A stretch of 12,776 bases of DNA from Desulfoprunum sp. (GCA_030696435.1 JAUYSF010000279.1:1-12776); one strand, 5' to 3'. Positions 1 to 7,658 are shown, counted from the stretch's first letter. The notes: generated from the letters alone by a model not told the origin. Translations and numbers: made by a program.

Positions 1-1124
<1,124 letters not shown>

Positions 1125-1216
1125 CTATATTCTCCCTAAACACTTTATATTTTAACAGAATACGTCAGAACGCATCTTTTACAAAAGAGATCACATCCAC
1201 ATGAGGCAAACCCGTT

Positions 1217-1245
1217 AATATAGTCAAATATGCACACAAAGTCAA
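1217..1245 (-). promoter_or_regulatory. Likely sigma70 promoter of purA
   Basis: On the minus strand there is TTGACT (1240-1245), a spacer of exactly 17 bp, and TATATT (1217-1222). Both hexamers match the sigma70 consensus at five of six positions. Transcription would start near 1210, giving a leader of about 85 nt before the purA ATG. I see no purine riboswitch signature in that leader. Confidence 0.7.
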
Positions 1246-1281
1246 TCTTTGAAACAGCGCCATGTCTATATGGTTATGTAC

Positions 1282-1310
1282 TTGTTTTATCAAGCATTTA
1301 TCTAAAACAA
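1282..1310. repeat. 8-bp inverted repeat between divergent promoters
   Basis: TTGTTTTA at 1282-1289 is perfectly mirrored by TAAAACAA at 1303-1310 with a 13-bp centre. It lies about 37 bp upstream of the purA -35 box and 48 bp upstream of the tat -35 box. It could be an operator or simply AT-rich sequence; nothing decides between them. Confidence 0.35.
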
Positions 1311-1357
1311 ATCGATCTTCCCGGGCATCCGCCTTCCTCGCCTTCCCGTCTCTTCCA

Positions 1358-1386
1358 TTGACACTAATCGGCTAATGTCGTACATT
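1358..1386 (+). promoter_or_regulatory. Likely sigma70 promoter of tatBC
   Basis: A perfect TTGACA -35 box (1358-1363) is followed after 17 bp by TACATT (1381-1386), four of six matches to the -10 consensus. Transcription would start near 1393, leaving an unusually long leader of about 185 nt before tatB. Confidence 0.6.
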
Positions 1387-1565
1387 TCCGGATCAGATTG
1401 GCTGGTGCAGACCAGCACCACTGATGTTGAATACATACAGCTCATACCGCTGATATTTCAGGAAGGGGATGTCCATTTTGCCGCCTCTGGCTGCTTTTCA
1501 GCCGACCCATCCTGGCTATTTTCACATTTTTCGTCTTCTTGGACCCACAAGCAGACATTGGCACA

Positions 1566-1571
1566 AAGAGG
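1566..1571 (+). promoter_or_regulatory. tatB ribosome binding site, decides the start
   Basis: AAGAGG lies 6 nt before the ATG at 1578. The upstream in-frame ATG at 1539 would add 13 residues before the MFGIG start that is typical of TatA/TatB proteins and lacks a comparable site, so 1578 is preferred. Confidence 0.75.
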
Positions 1572-1577
1572 TTGTAT

Positions 1578-2036
1578 ATGTTCGGCATCGGTCTGCCTGA
1601 AATGATCCTCATCCTGGCTCTGGCTTTGATTGTCGTTGGCCCGGACAAACTTCCCGATCTGGCCCGCTCCCTTGCCAAAGGTATTCTTGAACTCAAGAAA
1701 ACAGCGGAAGGACTCAAGGCAAGTTTTGCTGAAGAAGGCAATCCCCTCAACGACATCCGACCGGAACTGGAAGATGTCAGCAAATCTCTCAAAGCCAACC
1801 TGCTCGACGCACCCACGCCCGACTGGAAACAGGACACCTCATATGCCGGTGTCAATCCAGGCGTGCAGGAAACATCGACAACTGTAACTAAGGATATCGA
1901 TGCAGAATTCACGGCCGTGTCACCGCCGCCCCCTCTCCTTGAAACAGAAATAGAGGAGGCACCTGCCCCAATGCAGGCACCGGTGGACCAGATAGAACCG
2001 GAGACAAGCCAAGCCGCACACCATGGCCATCAATAA
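1578..2036 (+). CDS. tatB: Sec-independent translocase subunit TatB (TatA/B family)
   Basis: TatB pairs with TatC in the inner membrane to form the receptor for twin-arginine signal peptides of folded exported proteins. The 152-residue product starts MFGIGLPEMILILALALIVV: the conserved Phe-Gly, Pro-Glu (Glu8), a single membrane helix over about residues 6-20, the Gly-Pro hinge at 21-22, then an amphipathic helix (DKLPDLARSLAKGILELKK) to about residue 50. The rest is a long acidic, proline-rich tail of low complexity, longer than usual for TatA and in keeping with TatB. It sits directly before tatC and overlaps it by 14 bp, another TatB hallmark. TatA and TatB cannot be told apart by the N-terminus alone, and no separate tatA lies in this window, so the B assignment rests on length and context. 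Confidence 0.88.
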   Translation: MFGIGLPEMILILALALIVVGPDKLPDLARSLAKGILELKKTAEGLKASFAEEGNPLNDIRPELEDVSKSLKANLLDAPTPDWKQDTSYAGVNPGVQETSTTVTKDIDAEFTAVSPPPPLLETEIEEAPAPMQAPVDQIEPETSQAAHHGHQ

Positions 2037-2796
2037 TCTCCAATCCACCCTGCCGGTTATTGAGAGAAGCCTGGCGGTTTTCAGACCTCACCATCTTGAA
2101 TTACGAAGGAGAGTACTGAAAATTTTTCTCTCCATTGCCGCCTGCACCACGATAGCCTATCTTTTTTCCGAAAGGCTAGCCGCCTTCATCATCGCCCCCC
2201 TCAAAAACGCCAGCCCGCTAGTCCATAAGCTTGTCTACACCAATCTGCCTGAGGCTTTTCTCTCCTATATCAAGCTGGCCTTCATGGTCGGACTCGCCGC
2301 CAGTTTTCCGGTGATTCTCTACCAGTCCTGGGTCTTTATTTCGCCGGGATTGCGTAAAAATGAAAAAAAACTGGCTGTGACCGTAGTATTCTGGGCAACG
2401 CTCCTCTTTGCCGGCGGTGCCTGCTTTGCCTTCTTCGGAGTCCTGCCGAGAATGCTCATCTATTTCATGAGCTATGCCACCCCTAACCTAGAACCGCTCC
2501 CCAAACTCGGGCTGTATCTCACCTTTATTATCCGAACGATGATGACCTTCGGCCTCTCTTTTGAGATTCCGTTTCTCATGGTTATGGCCGGCAAGGCCAA
2601 CTTCGTCCAAGCCGTCTATTTCAGAAAAAAAAGAACCTACTTCTATGCAGTTATTGTCTTCCTTGCCTTCATGTTGACGGCAGGGGATTTTATGGCTACG
2701 GCCCTGCTGGCCATCCCTCTCTTTGCCCTTTATGAAGCCGGTATCTTCCTGACAGCCCTGTTTTCCGGCAAAAAAAAACCAGCACCGCAGAAGTAG
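2023..2796 (+). CDS. tatC: Sec-independent translocase subunit TatC
   Basis: TatC is the six-helix inner-membrane core of the twin-arginine translocase and binds the signal peptide. The 257-residue product has HHLELRRR (Glu26, matching E. coli TatC Glu15), the stretch PEAFLSYIKLAFMVGLAASF at 77-95, the periplasmic/cytoplasmic turn FISPGLRKNEKK with the conserved Glu114, FGLSFEIP (Glu181), and LLAIPLFALYEAGIFLT at the last helix. Hydrophobic segments fit six membrane spans. One departure: E. coli reads TPPD before the last helix, here TAGD (219-222), so both prolines are lost. The ATG at 2023 has no close Shine-Dalgarno site (a GGAGA is 18 nt away), so translation is probably coupled to tatB. 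A basic tail (GKKKPAPQK) ends the protein. Confidence 0.94.
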   Translation: MAINNLQSTLPVIERSLAVFRPHHLELRRRVLKIFLSIAACTTIAYLFSERLAAFIIAPLKNASPLVHKLVYTNLPEAFLSYIKLAFMVGLAASFPVILYQSWVFISPGLRKNEKKLAVTVVFWATLLFAGGACFAFFGVLPRMLIYFMSYATPNLEPLPKLGLYLTFIIRTMMTFGLSFEIPFLMVMAGKANFVQAVYFRKKRTYFYAVIVFLAFMLTAGDFMATALLAIPLFALYEAGIFLTALFSGKKKPAPQK

Positions 2797-2800
2797 GGCA

Positions 2801-3805
2801 TCAGCCAATCTCCTGCTTCAGGAGGCAGCACGATATCCGGTGTGTCGGGCGTCCCTCCCCATCATAATCAAGGGTATCGGGTTGCAGGAGTTTATTCATC
2901 ACGCATCCTTCCGCAATATCCAACTGAAATAATCGATCCTCAAGCAACCCCTCGTTTTTCACAAGCCTGTCTTCTTCGATGCGATAGGTATTGATTGGAT
3001 AATCTTCACATAATGGACATTGATAGACCCGGCCATTGGGGAAAATGAAATAATTCTCAGCCACCCGGCCCGCGCACTCGAACTTCTCCTCACTACCTAA
3101 GAAAACCTTGGGATATGTCACATGAATCCCCTGCTCTGCTGCCCTCTTCGCCACGGCAGGCACGATTGCCAGCCAGTGTTCTCTGCTGACCTGGAGGGCC
3201 TCACCACCGGTATCTGCGATGGCCGACCTCCCGCGGAGACCGATAACCTGGATAAAGAATTTTTTCACTCCGAGCTCTAGCAAAAGGGCCACCATCCTCT
3301 CCAGATGATCGATATTTCGGTTGCTCACGGTATAGATCACACTCACCTGGAAACCCCGTGCCACGGCCTTTCTCAAGTTTTTCACACAGGTCGCAAAGAC
3401 ACCGGTGCCCCGTAGGGGATCATTTACAGCGCTATCGGGGCCGTCGAGACTAAAACTGAGATAATCAAGGAGTTCCGGTGTGGTTTTGTCGAGAAAATCA
3501 TGAAAAAGATAGCCGTTCGAGTCGACCGTGACGAAATAGCCCAGGGCCTTAGCCGTGGCAATCGCTACAGGCAAGTCGGGATGCAGGGTCGGTTCTCCGC
3601 CCAAGAAAATAACGTTGCCCTTTTTATCTGGCGAGGCAAACACTTCGAGCCATTTTTCTATCGTCTCCCTGGCGAGTGTCTGGCTGCCATGCAGGACTGG
3701 GTTGATATAGCAATGACGGCAGGAGAGATTGCAGGCTGTCAGGATATGAAAGAAAATATTGCGCTCTCCGGGTTGGAAGGCGACTGTGCGGGCAATGTGG
3801 TTCAT
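2801..3805 (-). CDS. Radical SAM protein with C-terminal cysteine cluster, substrate unknown
   Basis: Radical SAM enzymes use a 4Fe-4S cluster to cleave S-adenosylmethionine and start radical chemistry. In this 334-residue protein the cluster motif CNLSCRHC is at Cys25, Cys29 and Cys32, followed by FLGGEPTLHP (the SAM-binding GGEP) and FSLDGPD. The C-terminus has Cys244, Cys263, Cys266, Cys301, Cys326 and Cys327, with the FPNGRVYQCPLC pattern seen in SPASM/twitch-type auxiliary cluster domains. I chose the ATG at 3805 because GAGAGAAA lies just upstream and the protein then starts shortly before the SAM domain; the longer start at 3898 would read through the repeat boxes at 3866-3916. No precursor peptide or partner enzyme is adjacent, so it cannot be assigned to a maturase type. 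It is convergent with tatC, 4 bp between stops. Confidence 0.87.
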   Translation of the reverse strand: MNHIARTVAFQPGERNIFFHILTACNLSCRHCYINPVLHGSQTLARETIEKWLEVFASPDKKGNVIFLGGEPTLHPDLPVAIATAKALGYFVTVDSNGYLFHDFLDKTTPELLDYLSFSLDGPDSAVNDPLRGTGVFATCVKNLRKAVARGFQVSVIYTVSNRNIDHLERMVALLLELGVKKFFIQVIGLRGRSAIADTGGEALQVSREHWLAIVPAVAKRAAEQGIHVTYPKVFLGSEEKFECAGRVAENYFIFPNGRVYQCPLCEDYPINTYRIEEDRLVKNEGLLEDRLFQLDIAEGCVMNKLLQPDTLDYDGEGRPTHRISCCLLKQEIG

Positions 3806-3865
3806 GGGATTTCTCTCGGGAAAATGGCCTGATGAGGGCTTCGAAATTCTATTGAGCCAAGGTAT

Positions 3866-4027
3866 GATGAACTCGTAAAAAGCCGCCACGAAGATCATAG
3901 ATGGCTAGATAAAAAGTTCGATATCCAAAGCGTAGTGTTTTTGGCAGGTTCTCGACAATACACAGAGTATGTCGAGAGCCTGCCAAAAACCTACAACGAA
4001 GGAGATCGGGCTTTTTACGACGCCATC
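3866..4027. repeat. Large imperfect palindrome with three 17-bp GATG-N6-TAAAAAG boxes
   Basis: The core is a 21-bp inverted repeat, 3937-3957 and 3970-3990, with one mismatch and a 12-bp centre. The similarity continues outward to 3900 and 4027, giving arms of about 58 bp. Each outer end is a box of the form GATG-N6-TAAAAAG (3900-3916 plus; 4011-4027 minus), and a third copy lies at 3866-3882 plus. The copies at 3866 and 4011 agree at 14 of 17 positions. The U-run is on the 5' side and the A-run on the 3' side of the stem on either strand, so this is not an ordinary intrinsic terminator. It looks like a non-coding dispersed repeat or the remains of a small mobile element. Confidence 0.75.
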
Positions 4028-4518
4028 AAGGTATAACGGGCAAGCAATGAGTCGTGCAGATAGCCTTCCGGCCTTTCCCTGAAGAACTGTTGAAAAAGCC
4101 CCAGGCACTCTGCCCTCAGGACAGAACGAGTGATCTCAATCTGCTTTTCCGCATAGAGCGGCGCGAGTGCGGCCAGAGGAAGATTTGTCCCCCCTCCCAT
4201 CGCATCTTCATACCCGAAGACTATCTTATTGATATTATTTACAAGCATTGTCGAAAAACACATGAGACAGGGTTCCATGGTCGAATAGACCGTCACCTCT
4301 AAAAAATCCACTTCCGGTCTGTCGTCCAGGAGCGATCGCATGGCCACAATTTCAGCATGGTCAAGTTCATTGGCCCCTCCAGCACTGTTTTTTCTTCTGC
4401 CGGTGGCCACAACTGCGCCGCCCTGAACAATGATACAGCCCACGGGAAAATCACCTGTCGCCAAGGCCTGTCTGGCCTCGTCAAGTGCCAGACGCATATA
4501 CACCTCATGCTCGTTCAT
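4015..4518 (-). CDS. TadA-like nucleoside deaminase
   Basis: Zinc-dependent deaminase of the cytidine deaminase superfamily, 167 residues. The zinc and catalytic motif is His54-Ala55-Glu56 (LDHAEIVAMR) with PCLMC (Cys84, Cys87), at nearly the same positions as in E. coli TadA (H57, E59, C87, C90). FPVGCIIV at 24-31 and IVFGYEDAMGGG at 99-110 also fit. TadA makes inosine at the wobble base of tRNA-Arg(ACG); however, the usual DPTAHAE is NELDHAE here, so a free nucleoside or base deaminase is a fair alternative, and I leave the symbol blank. A clear AGGAGA site precedes the ATG at 4518. The gene starts 26 bp after the double zinc-ribbon gene and is probably co-transcribed with it. Its last codons (Met-Ala-Ser, stop) lie inside the palindrome box at 4011-4027. 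Confidence 0.88.
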   Translation of the reverse strand: MNEHEVYMRLALDEARQALATGDFPVGCIIVQGGAVVATGRRKNSAGGANELDHAEIVAMRSLLDDRPEVDFLEVTVYSTMEPCLMCFSTMLVNNINKIVFGYEDAMGGGTNLPLAALAPLYAEKQIEITRSVLRAECLGLFQQFFRERPEGYLHDSLLARYTLMAS

Positions 4519-4544
4519 GTCGTTCTCCTGATGATTCTGGTATC

Positions 4545-5798
4545 CTATAATTTTCTGCCAAAGCGCAAGGCCGCCGAGGTGATAGCCACAGAAGTGTGCT
4601 CCTGGAGCAGGTCATGTCCCATATCGTGAAAAGGCAGATAGACAAGAGTAATTTTTCCGGGCGGCAATTTCAGGGAGGGAAGGAGGGGCAGGACCTTTTT
4701 CTTACTCAGGGCAGCAGCGGCCACCACACATTTGAGGCTCTGAACCGCCTCCTGGTGTGACAGATTAACAGGATATGCCTGACCGAGAATTTCCGATTCC
4801 CCCTGTGGAATACGCTTCTGAGATACGGTCAGATAGTGGGCTATTTGCAGAAAAAGAGCCGGATTCAGCTTAAAGGCAGGAATCCAAAAAGAGAGCTGCA
4901 GATTTTCATCTTCTCCTCTCACCACAACAGGCTGATTGGTAAATCGCAGAAAATCAGCCAAGCTCTTCAGTTCGCCGTCCTGGCCATCCTCAATGGTGAT
5001 CTTCCAGAAAGGAATGGCAAGCTCCCCTTCACGCCCGCCCCTGACGCTCTGCCAATCAATGCCAATAAATTGGCCATCCTTCTCTTCCCACATTGATTGG
5101 CAGTTCGGGCAATGGAGAGCCAGGGCATCGGTTTCCCCCGCCATGGGAGCAGCGCAGCGAGGGCAGAGAGTAGATAGAAAACGGGGCTCCCAACTCTGTT
5201 GAAACGAGATCGTCTGGTTGACAAATGCCGACCATGACGAACCGGCCCGGCCGATCTCAAGATTGGTCACTGCATCAAAAAGAGTACCTTCCTGAAGATA
5301 GACAGGTAGATAGATCCGGCTCAGGGTTTCGCCGATAAAGGCCCGATGATACAGTTCCTGTTTTTGCTCCAGAGTGAAAAGGGTGGTCAGCTTGATGGCC
5401 TGGTTACATATCATCTCGGGCTGCACCGTCTGCCTGACAAAATGTCCGACATGATCGGCATTGACCGGAACGACCTTCATGGCCTGGGGCCGCAGACCAA
5501 GCGAGGCAGGAAGGCGATCTGCTGTAATGGCCAGTCGGGTGGTGTCGATGACCGCATGCTGGACCTCCTGGCCCTGACAGTAATAGATACTCCCCTTAAA
5601 CCGCAGATACGGTATATAAACAAGATCTTCACGCGCAATATGACTGGGGATTTTGTCCGGCAAGGCAAACCGGGCCTGCCCTCCCCCTATCATATAGTTT
5701 TTCACCTCACAATACGGGCAGCCGATGAGCCTGTCGGTTTCATGCAGGACAATAGGTGCCCCGCATGAAGGGCAACTCTGTTCAATAACAAGGTCCAT
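4545..5798 (-). CDS. Uncharacterised protein with two zinc ribbons in tandem modules
   Basis: I do not recognise a named family for this 417-residue protein. It has two zinc-binding motifs with identical spacing, CX2C-X14-CX2C: Cys9, 12, 27, 30 and Cys212, 215, 230, 233. Each is followed by a strand-like [IL]P-aromatic element (YIPYLRF at 61-67 and IPFWKI at 262-267) and later similar elements (YLPVYL at 163-168, WIPAFK at 305-310, YLPF at 387-390). This suggests an internally duplicated two-module protein. No signal peptide or confident membrane helix is visible. GAGGA precedes the ATG at 5798. It starts 52 bp after the SPFH gene and precedes the deaminase gene on the same strand, so it is likely an operon partner of the SPFH protein. 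Pairing of an SPFH protein with a zinc-ribbon protein recalls B. subtilis YdjI/YdjG, but homology to YdjG is not shown. Confidence 0.8.
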   Translation of the reverse strand: MDLVIEQSCPSCGAPIVLHETDRLIGCPYCEVKNYMIGGGQARFALPDKIPSHIAREDLVYIPYLRFKGSIYYCQGQEVQHAVIDTTRLAITADRLPASLGLRPQAMKVVPVNADHVGHFVRQTVQPEMICNQAIKLTTLFTLEQKQELYHRAFIGETLSRIYLPVYLQEGTLFDAVTNLEIGRAGSSWSAFVNQTISFQQSWEPRFLSTLCPRCAAPMAGETDALALHCPNCQSMWEEKDGQFIGIDWQSVRGGREGELAIPFWKITIEDGQDGELKSLADFLRFTNQPVVVRGEDENLQLSFWIPAFKLNPALFLQIAHYLTVSQKRIPQGESEILGQAYPVNLSHQEAVQSLKCVVAAAALSKKKVLPLLPSLKLPPGKITLVYLPFHDMGHDLLQEHTSVAITSAALRFGRKL

Positions 5799-5850
5799 GA
5801 TTCCTCAGCCGTCGCACATAAAAAAAATAATGGCTATTTCGCAGCGGTTC

Positions 5851-6981
5851 CTAAAAACGCTGGCCGCAGTTATTACAAAACAGAGATCCCAGGATATTTT
5901 CAGTCTTACATTCAGGACAGAGAGGGATAACAGGTTTTTCCTCCGTCGGCTGGCCACACTGAGAGCAATATCTGGCCGTGGGGGAGAGATTTTTGCCGCA
6001 GTGTCTGCACTGGCTCAAAACAACCTGCTGATGGCCGCAGACCGGGCAGAAATGTGCATCCACCGGAATGTTGTGCTGACAGTCGGGGCAGATGACCAGA
6101 GATCTCCGCTCAACTGCTGTCTCCGGCACTGGAGCAACCAGGCTCCTGGAAAACATTGCCGGCAGCAGCATGCCCATACCGATCCCTATCCCGGCACCTG
6201 CTTCGCCCTGATTCTCAGCGGCTTTCTCCATAGCCATTGCCGCTTTCATCTGGACGAATTTTGGCATATCCTTGATAACATTCATGCGTCCCTGATCATC
6301 AATAGCCTTCTGCACCTCTTCAGGCGGAGTGATTGAAGTTATATACAGGTTGCTGAGGCGGAGACCAAAATGGCCGAAATCTTCAACAAGCTTCTTCTGC
6401 AGCTCGCTGGAAAGGGCCTCGAACTTGCCGGGCAGGTTGAAAATGGTGTCGAGTTTTTCACCCAGATAATCATTGAAACGTGAGACTATGACCTTTTTCA
6501 GATAGGCCGAAATATCATCGGTTTCAAAACTGCCCATGGTGCCGACCAAGGCGTTGATAAAGAGCACAGGCTGGACGATCTGCAAATTGTATATGCCATG
6601 AGCACGAAGCCGGATAAGCCCGAGTTCGGAGTCCCGGAAGGCTACCGGGTCCATGGTGCCCCATTTCAGATCGGTGAAATACTTGAGGTTGACCATATAG
6701 ACTTCTGCCCGCAGGGGGCTATCCCCACGCCAGGGGATCGAGAGAATCTTGGTCAAAAGCGGAAGGTTGGCAGTTTTCAGGGTATGCCTGCCGGGACCGA
6801 AGGCATCACAGGCCTTGCCCTGATAAAAAAGCACTGCAGCCTGGCTGTCGCGTACGGTCAACTGTGCCCCGAATTTGATTTCACCCGAGCCCTGTTCGGG
6901 CAGTCTGTGCACCAGTTCTTTGCCTGTCTCGTCAAACCATTCGATGTTTTCGAGAAATATTCCACCATCAAATCTGTTCAT
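5851..6981 (-). CDS. SPFH-domain protein (YdjI-like) with three C-terminal zinc ribbons
   Basis: The 376-residue product starts with a short region ending in IEWFDETGKELVHRLP, then an SPFH/band-7-like domain (about 30-240) with FGAQLTVRDSQAAVLFYQGK and FGPGRHTLKTANLPLL, typical of the YdjI / virion-core-like branch. A glycine-methionine-rich linker (about 265-280, GAGIGIGMGMLLP) follows. The C-terminus carries three equally built zinc ribbons, each CX2C-X10-CX2C: Cys298/301/312/315, Cys325/328/339/342 and Cys355/358/369/372. In B. subtilis the related YdjI belongs to a PspA-linked membrane stress operon, so a membrane scaffold or envelope-stress role is a reasonable inference. No transmembrane helix is obvious, and no pspA is present here. 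AGAGG precedes the ATG at 6981. It is the first gene of a probable three-gene operon. Confidence 0.88.
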   Translation of the reverse strand: MNRFDGGIFLENIEWFDETGKELVHRLPEQGSGEIKFGAQLTVRDSQAAVLFYQGKACDAFGPGRHTLKTANLPLLTKILSIPWRGDSPLRAEVYMVNLKYFTDLKWGTMDPVAFRDSELGLIRLRAHGIYNLQIVQPVLFINALVGTMGSFETDDISAYLKKVIVSRFNDYLGEKLDTIFNLPGKFEALSSELQKKLVEDFGHFGLRLSNLYITSITPPEEVQKAIDDQGRMNVIKDMPKFVQMKAAMAMEKAAENQGEAGAGIGIGMGMLLPAMFSRSLVAPVPETAVERRSLVICPDCQHNIPVDAHFCPVCGHQQVVLSQCRHCGKNLSPTARYCSQCGQPTEEKPVIPLCPECKTENILGSLFCNNCGQRF

Positions 6982-7232
6982 ACACGCCTCTTTCCGGTAA
7001 TACGGATTGGATTCAAAATTATCGTCAAACGATTTCAGCCTGTCTGCTCTTTGCAGAAGCAGTTAAAGAAATTATAGTACAGTCAGTGCGAAAGAAAAAA
7101 CAAATTGAGGAGCTGTTACGAAATAAGCATACCATTTGTGACTATTACGTTTACGGCTCTCATGCCGGTTCATGGCAATGCAGTAATAACAGCAATTTTT
7201 GAACACCGTCGTTCATACGTGGAGATGCATCA
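6982..7232. other. Divergent intergenic region, SPFH operon / small gene
   Basis: This 251-bp AT-rich region separates two divergent genes. Apart from the minus-strand TATAAT at 7071-7076 I find no convincing plus-strand promoter for the gene at 7233. No RNA gene was recognised. Confidence 0.5.
7071..7099 (-). promoter_or_regulatory. Candidate promoter of the SPFH operon
   Basis: On the minus strand a perfect TATAAT lies at 7071-7076. Seventeen bp upstream the hexamer is only TTTTTC (7094-7099), a poor -35 box, so an activator or another upstream element may be needed. The leader to the ATG at 6981 would be about 83 nt. Confidence 0.45.
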
Positions 7233-7577
7233 ATGAATTTTAAAGATCAATGGAATCTCGAAACAGCTTTGAAAATTCTGCAAAATCAGACTGTTGATTC
7301 AAAACTCTGGGCGGAGGCGGTGGAATGGCTCATGCTCTTTGGTCCGCCGGAAGTAAAAGAGCTTCTCCTCAAGGCCTCAGGCATTGCCACTGAGACCTAT
7401 TTCCCTGAACTCAAGCCTTCTCACTTCAGCGCCGAAGGAGAGCCTTTTTATGATGTTGCAGCCATCGCCCAGTCTCTGGGAATAAACGAAGCGGAGGCCA
7501 ATGAAATTATTAGGAGAAAGGAAATCGAACACCAGATGCGCCATTTTCTCTCAACCAGCTCGGAAACAATCCACTGA
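7233..7577 (+). CDS. Small unrecognised protein with possible helix-turn-helix
   Basis: I do not recognise this 114-residue protein. It is mostly helical by composition. The N-terminal half (KDQWNLETALKILQNQ, then WAEAVEWLMLFGPPEVKELL) looks like a small helical bundle. Residues about 73-92 read FYDVAAIAQSLGINEAEANE, whose Ala-x3-Leu-Gly spacing resembles a helix-turn-helix, but this is weak. GGAG lies 8 nt before the ATG. It has no overlapping competitor in its 5' part; a minus-strand frame across its 3' end is a shadow. It diverges from the SPFH operon and converges on the FmdB-type gene. The sequence reads as a natural protein, but no function should be assigned. Confidence 0.62.
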   Translation: MNFKDQWNLETALKILQNQTVDSKLWAEAVEWLMLFGPPEVKELLLKASGIATETYFPELKPSHFSAEGEPFYDVAAIAQSLGINEAEANEIIRRKEIEHQMRHFLSTSSETIH

Positions 7578-7592
7578 GATAAAGGATCACCG

Positions 7593-7627
7593 GCCAATTC
7601 CGATGCTGTGAGAATACCGGCATTGGC
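7593..7627. terminator. Possible weak bidirectional hairpin between convergent genes
   Basis: GCCAATTCCG (7593-7602) and CGGCATTGGC (7618-7627) can pair over 10 bp with one mismatch and a 15-nt loop. It lies between the stops of the small gene (7577) and the FmdB-type gene (7659). Neither strand has a U-run behind it, so termination activity is uncertain. Confidence 0.3.
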
Positions 7628-7658
7628 TTGTGCCATCACAACTCTCGCCAGAGATATT

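Larger units (their letters stand above)
1125..1577. other. Divergent purA / tatB intergenic control region
   Basis: This 453-bp stretch holds no gene I can support. It carries the purA promoter (minus), the tat promoter (plus), an 8-bp perfect inverted repeat TTGTTTTA / TAAAACAA (1282-1289 and 1303-1310) between the two promoters, and a TGGTGC / GCACCA hairpin (1403-1408 and 1415-1420) near the start of the tat leader. Open frames here (for example 1375-1605 plus) have no recognisable content and overlap the promoter or tatB. Confidence 0.6.

Noticed and set aside
1125..1216. Purine riboswitch before purA
   Set aside because: No conserved core sequence or three-way junction could be recognised in the leader.
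1401..1422. Hairpin in the tat leader considered as part of a tRNA or SRP RNA
   Set aside because: The surrounding sequence lacks tRNA arms and the conserved SRP RNA motif.
1375..1605. 76-codon plus-strand frame before tatB
   Set aside because: It begins inside the tat promoter spacer, overlaps the tatB start in another frame and has no family-like content.
1442..1912. 156-codon minus-strand frame opposite tatB
   Set aside because: Shadow of tatB; serine/arginine-rich translation of the complementary strand.
3806..3898. 31-residue N-terminal extension of the radical SAM protein from ATG 3898
   Set aside because: No good ribosome binding site, and the extension reads through the repeat box at 3866-3882; ATG 3805 is better supported.
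3905..4108. 67-codon minus-strand frame across the palindrome
   Set aside because: It reads through both arms of the repeat and the 3' end of the deaminase gene in another frame.
5725..6336. 203-codon plus-strand frame opposite the SPFH and zinc-ribbon genes
   Set aside because: Antisense to the cysteine-rich SPFH C-terminus; low-information sequence without a domain.
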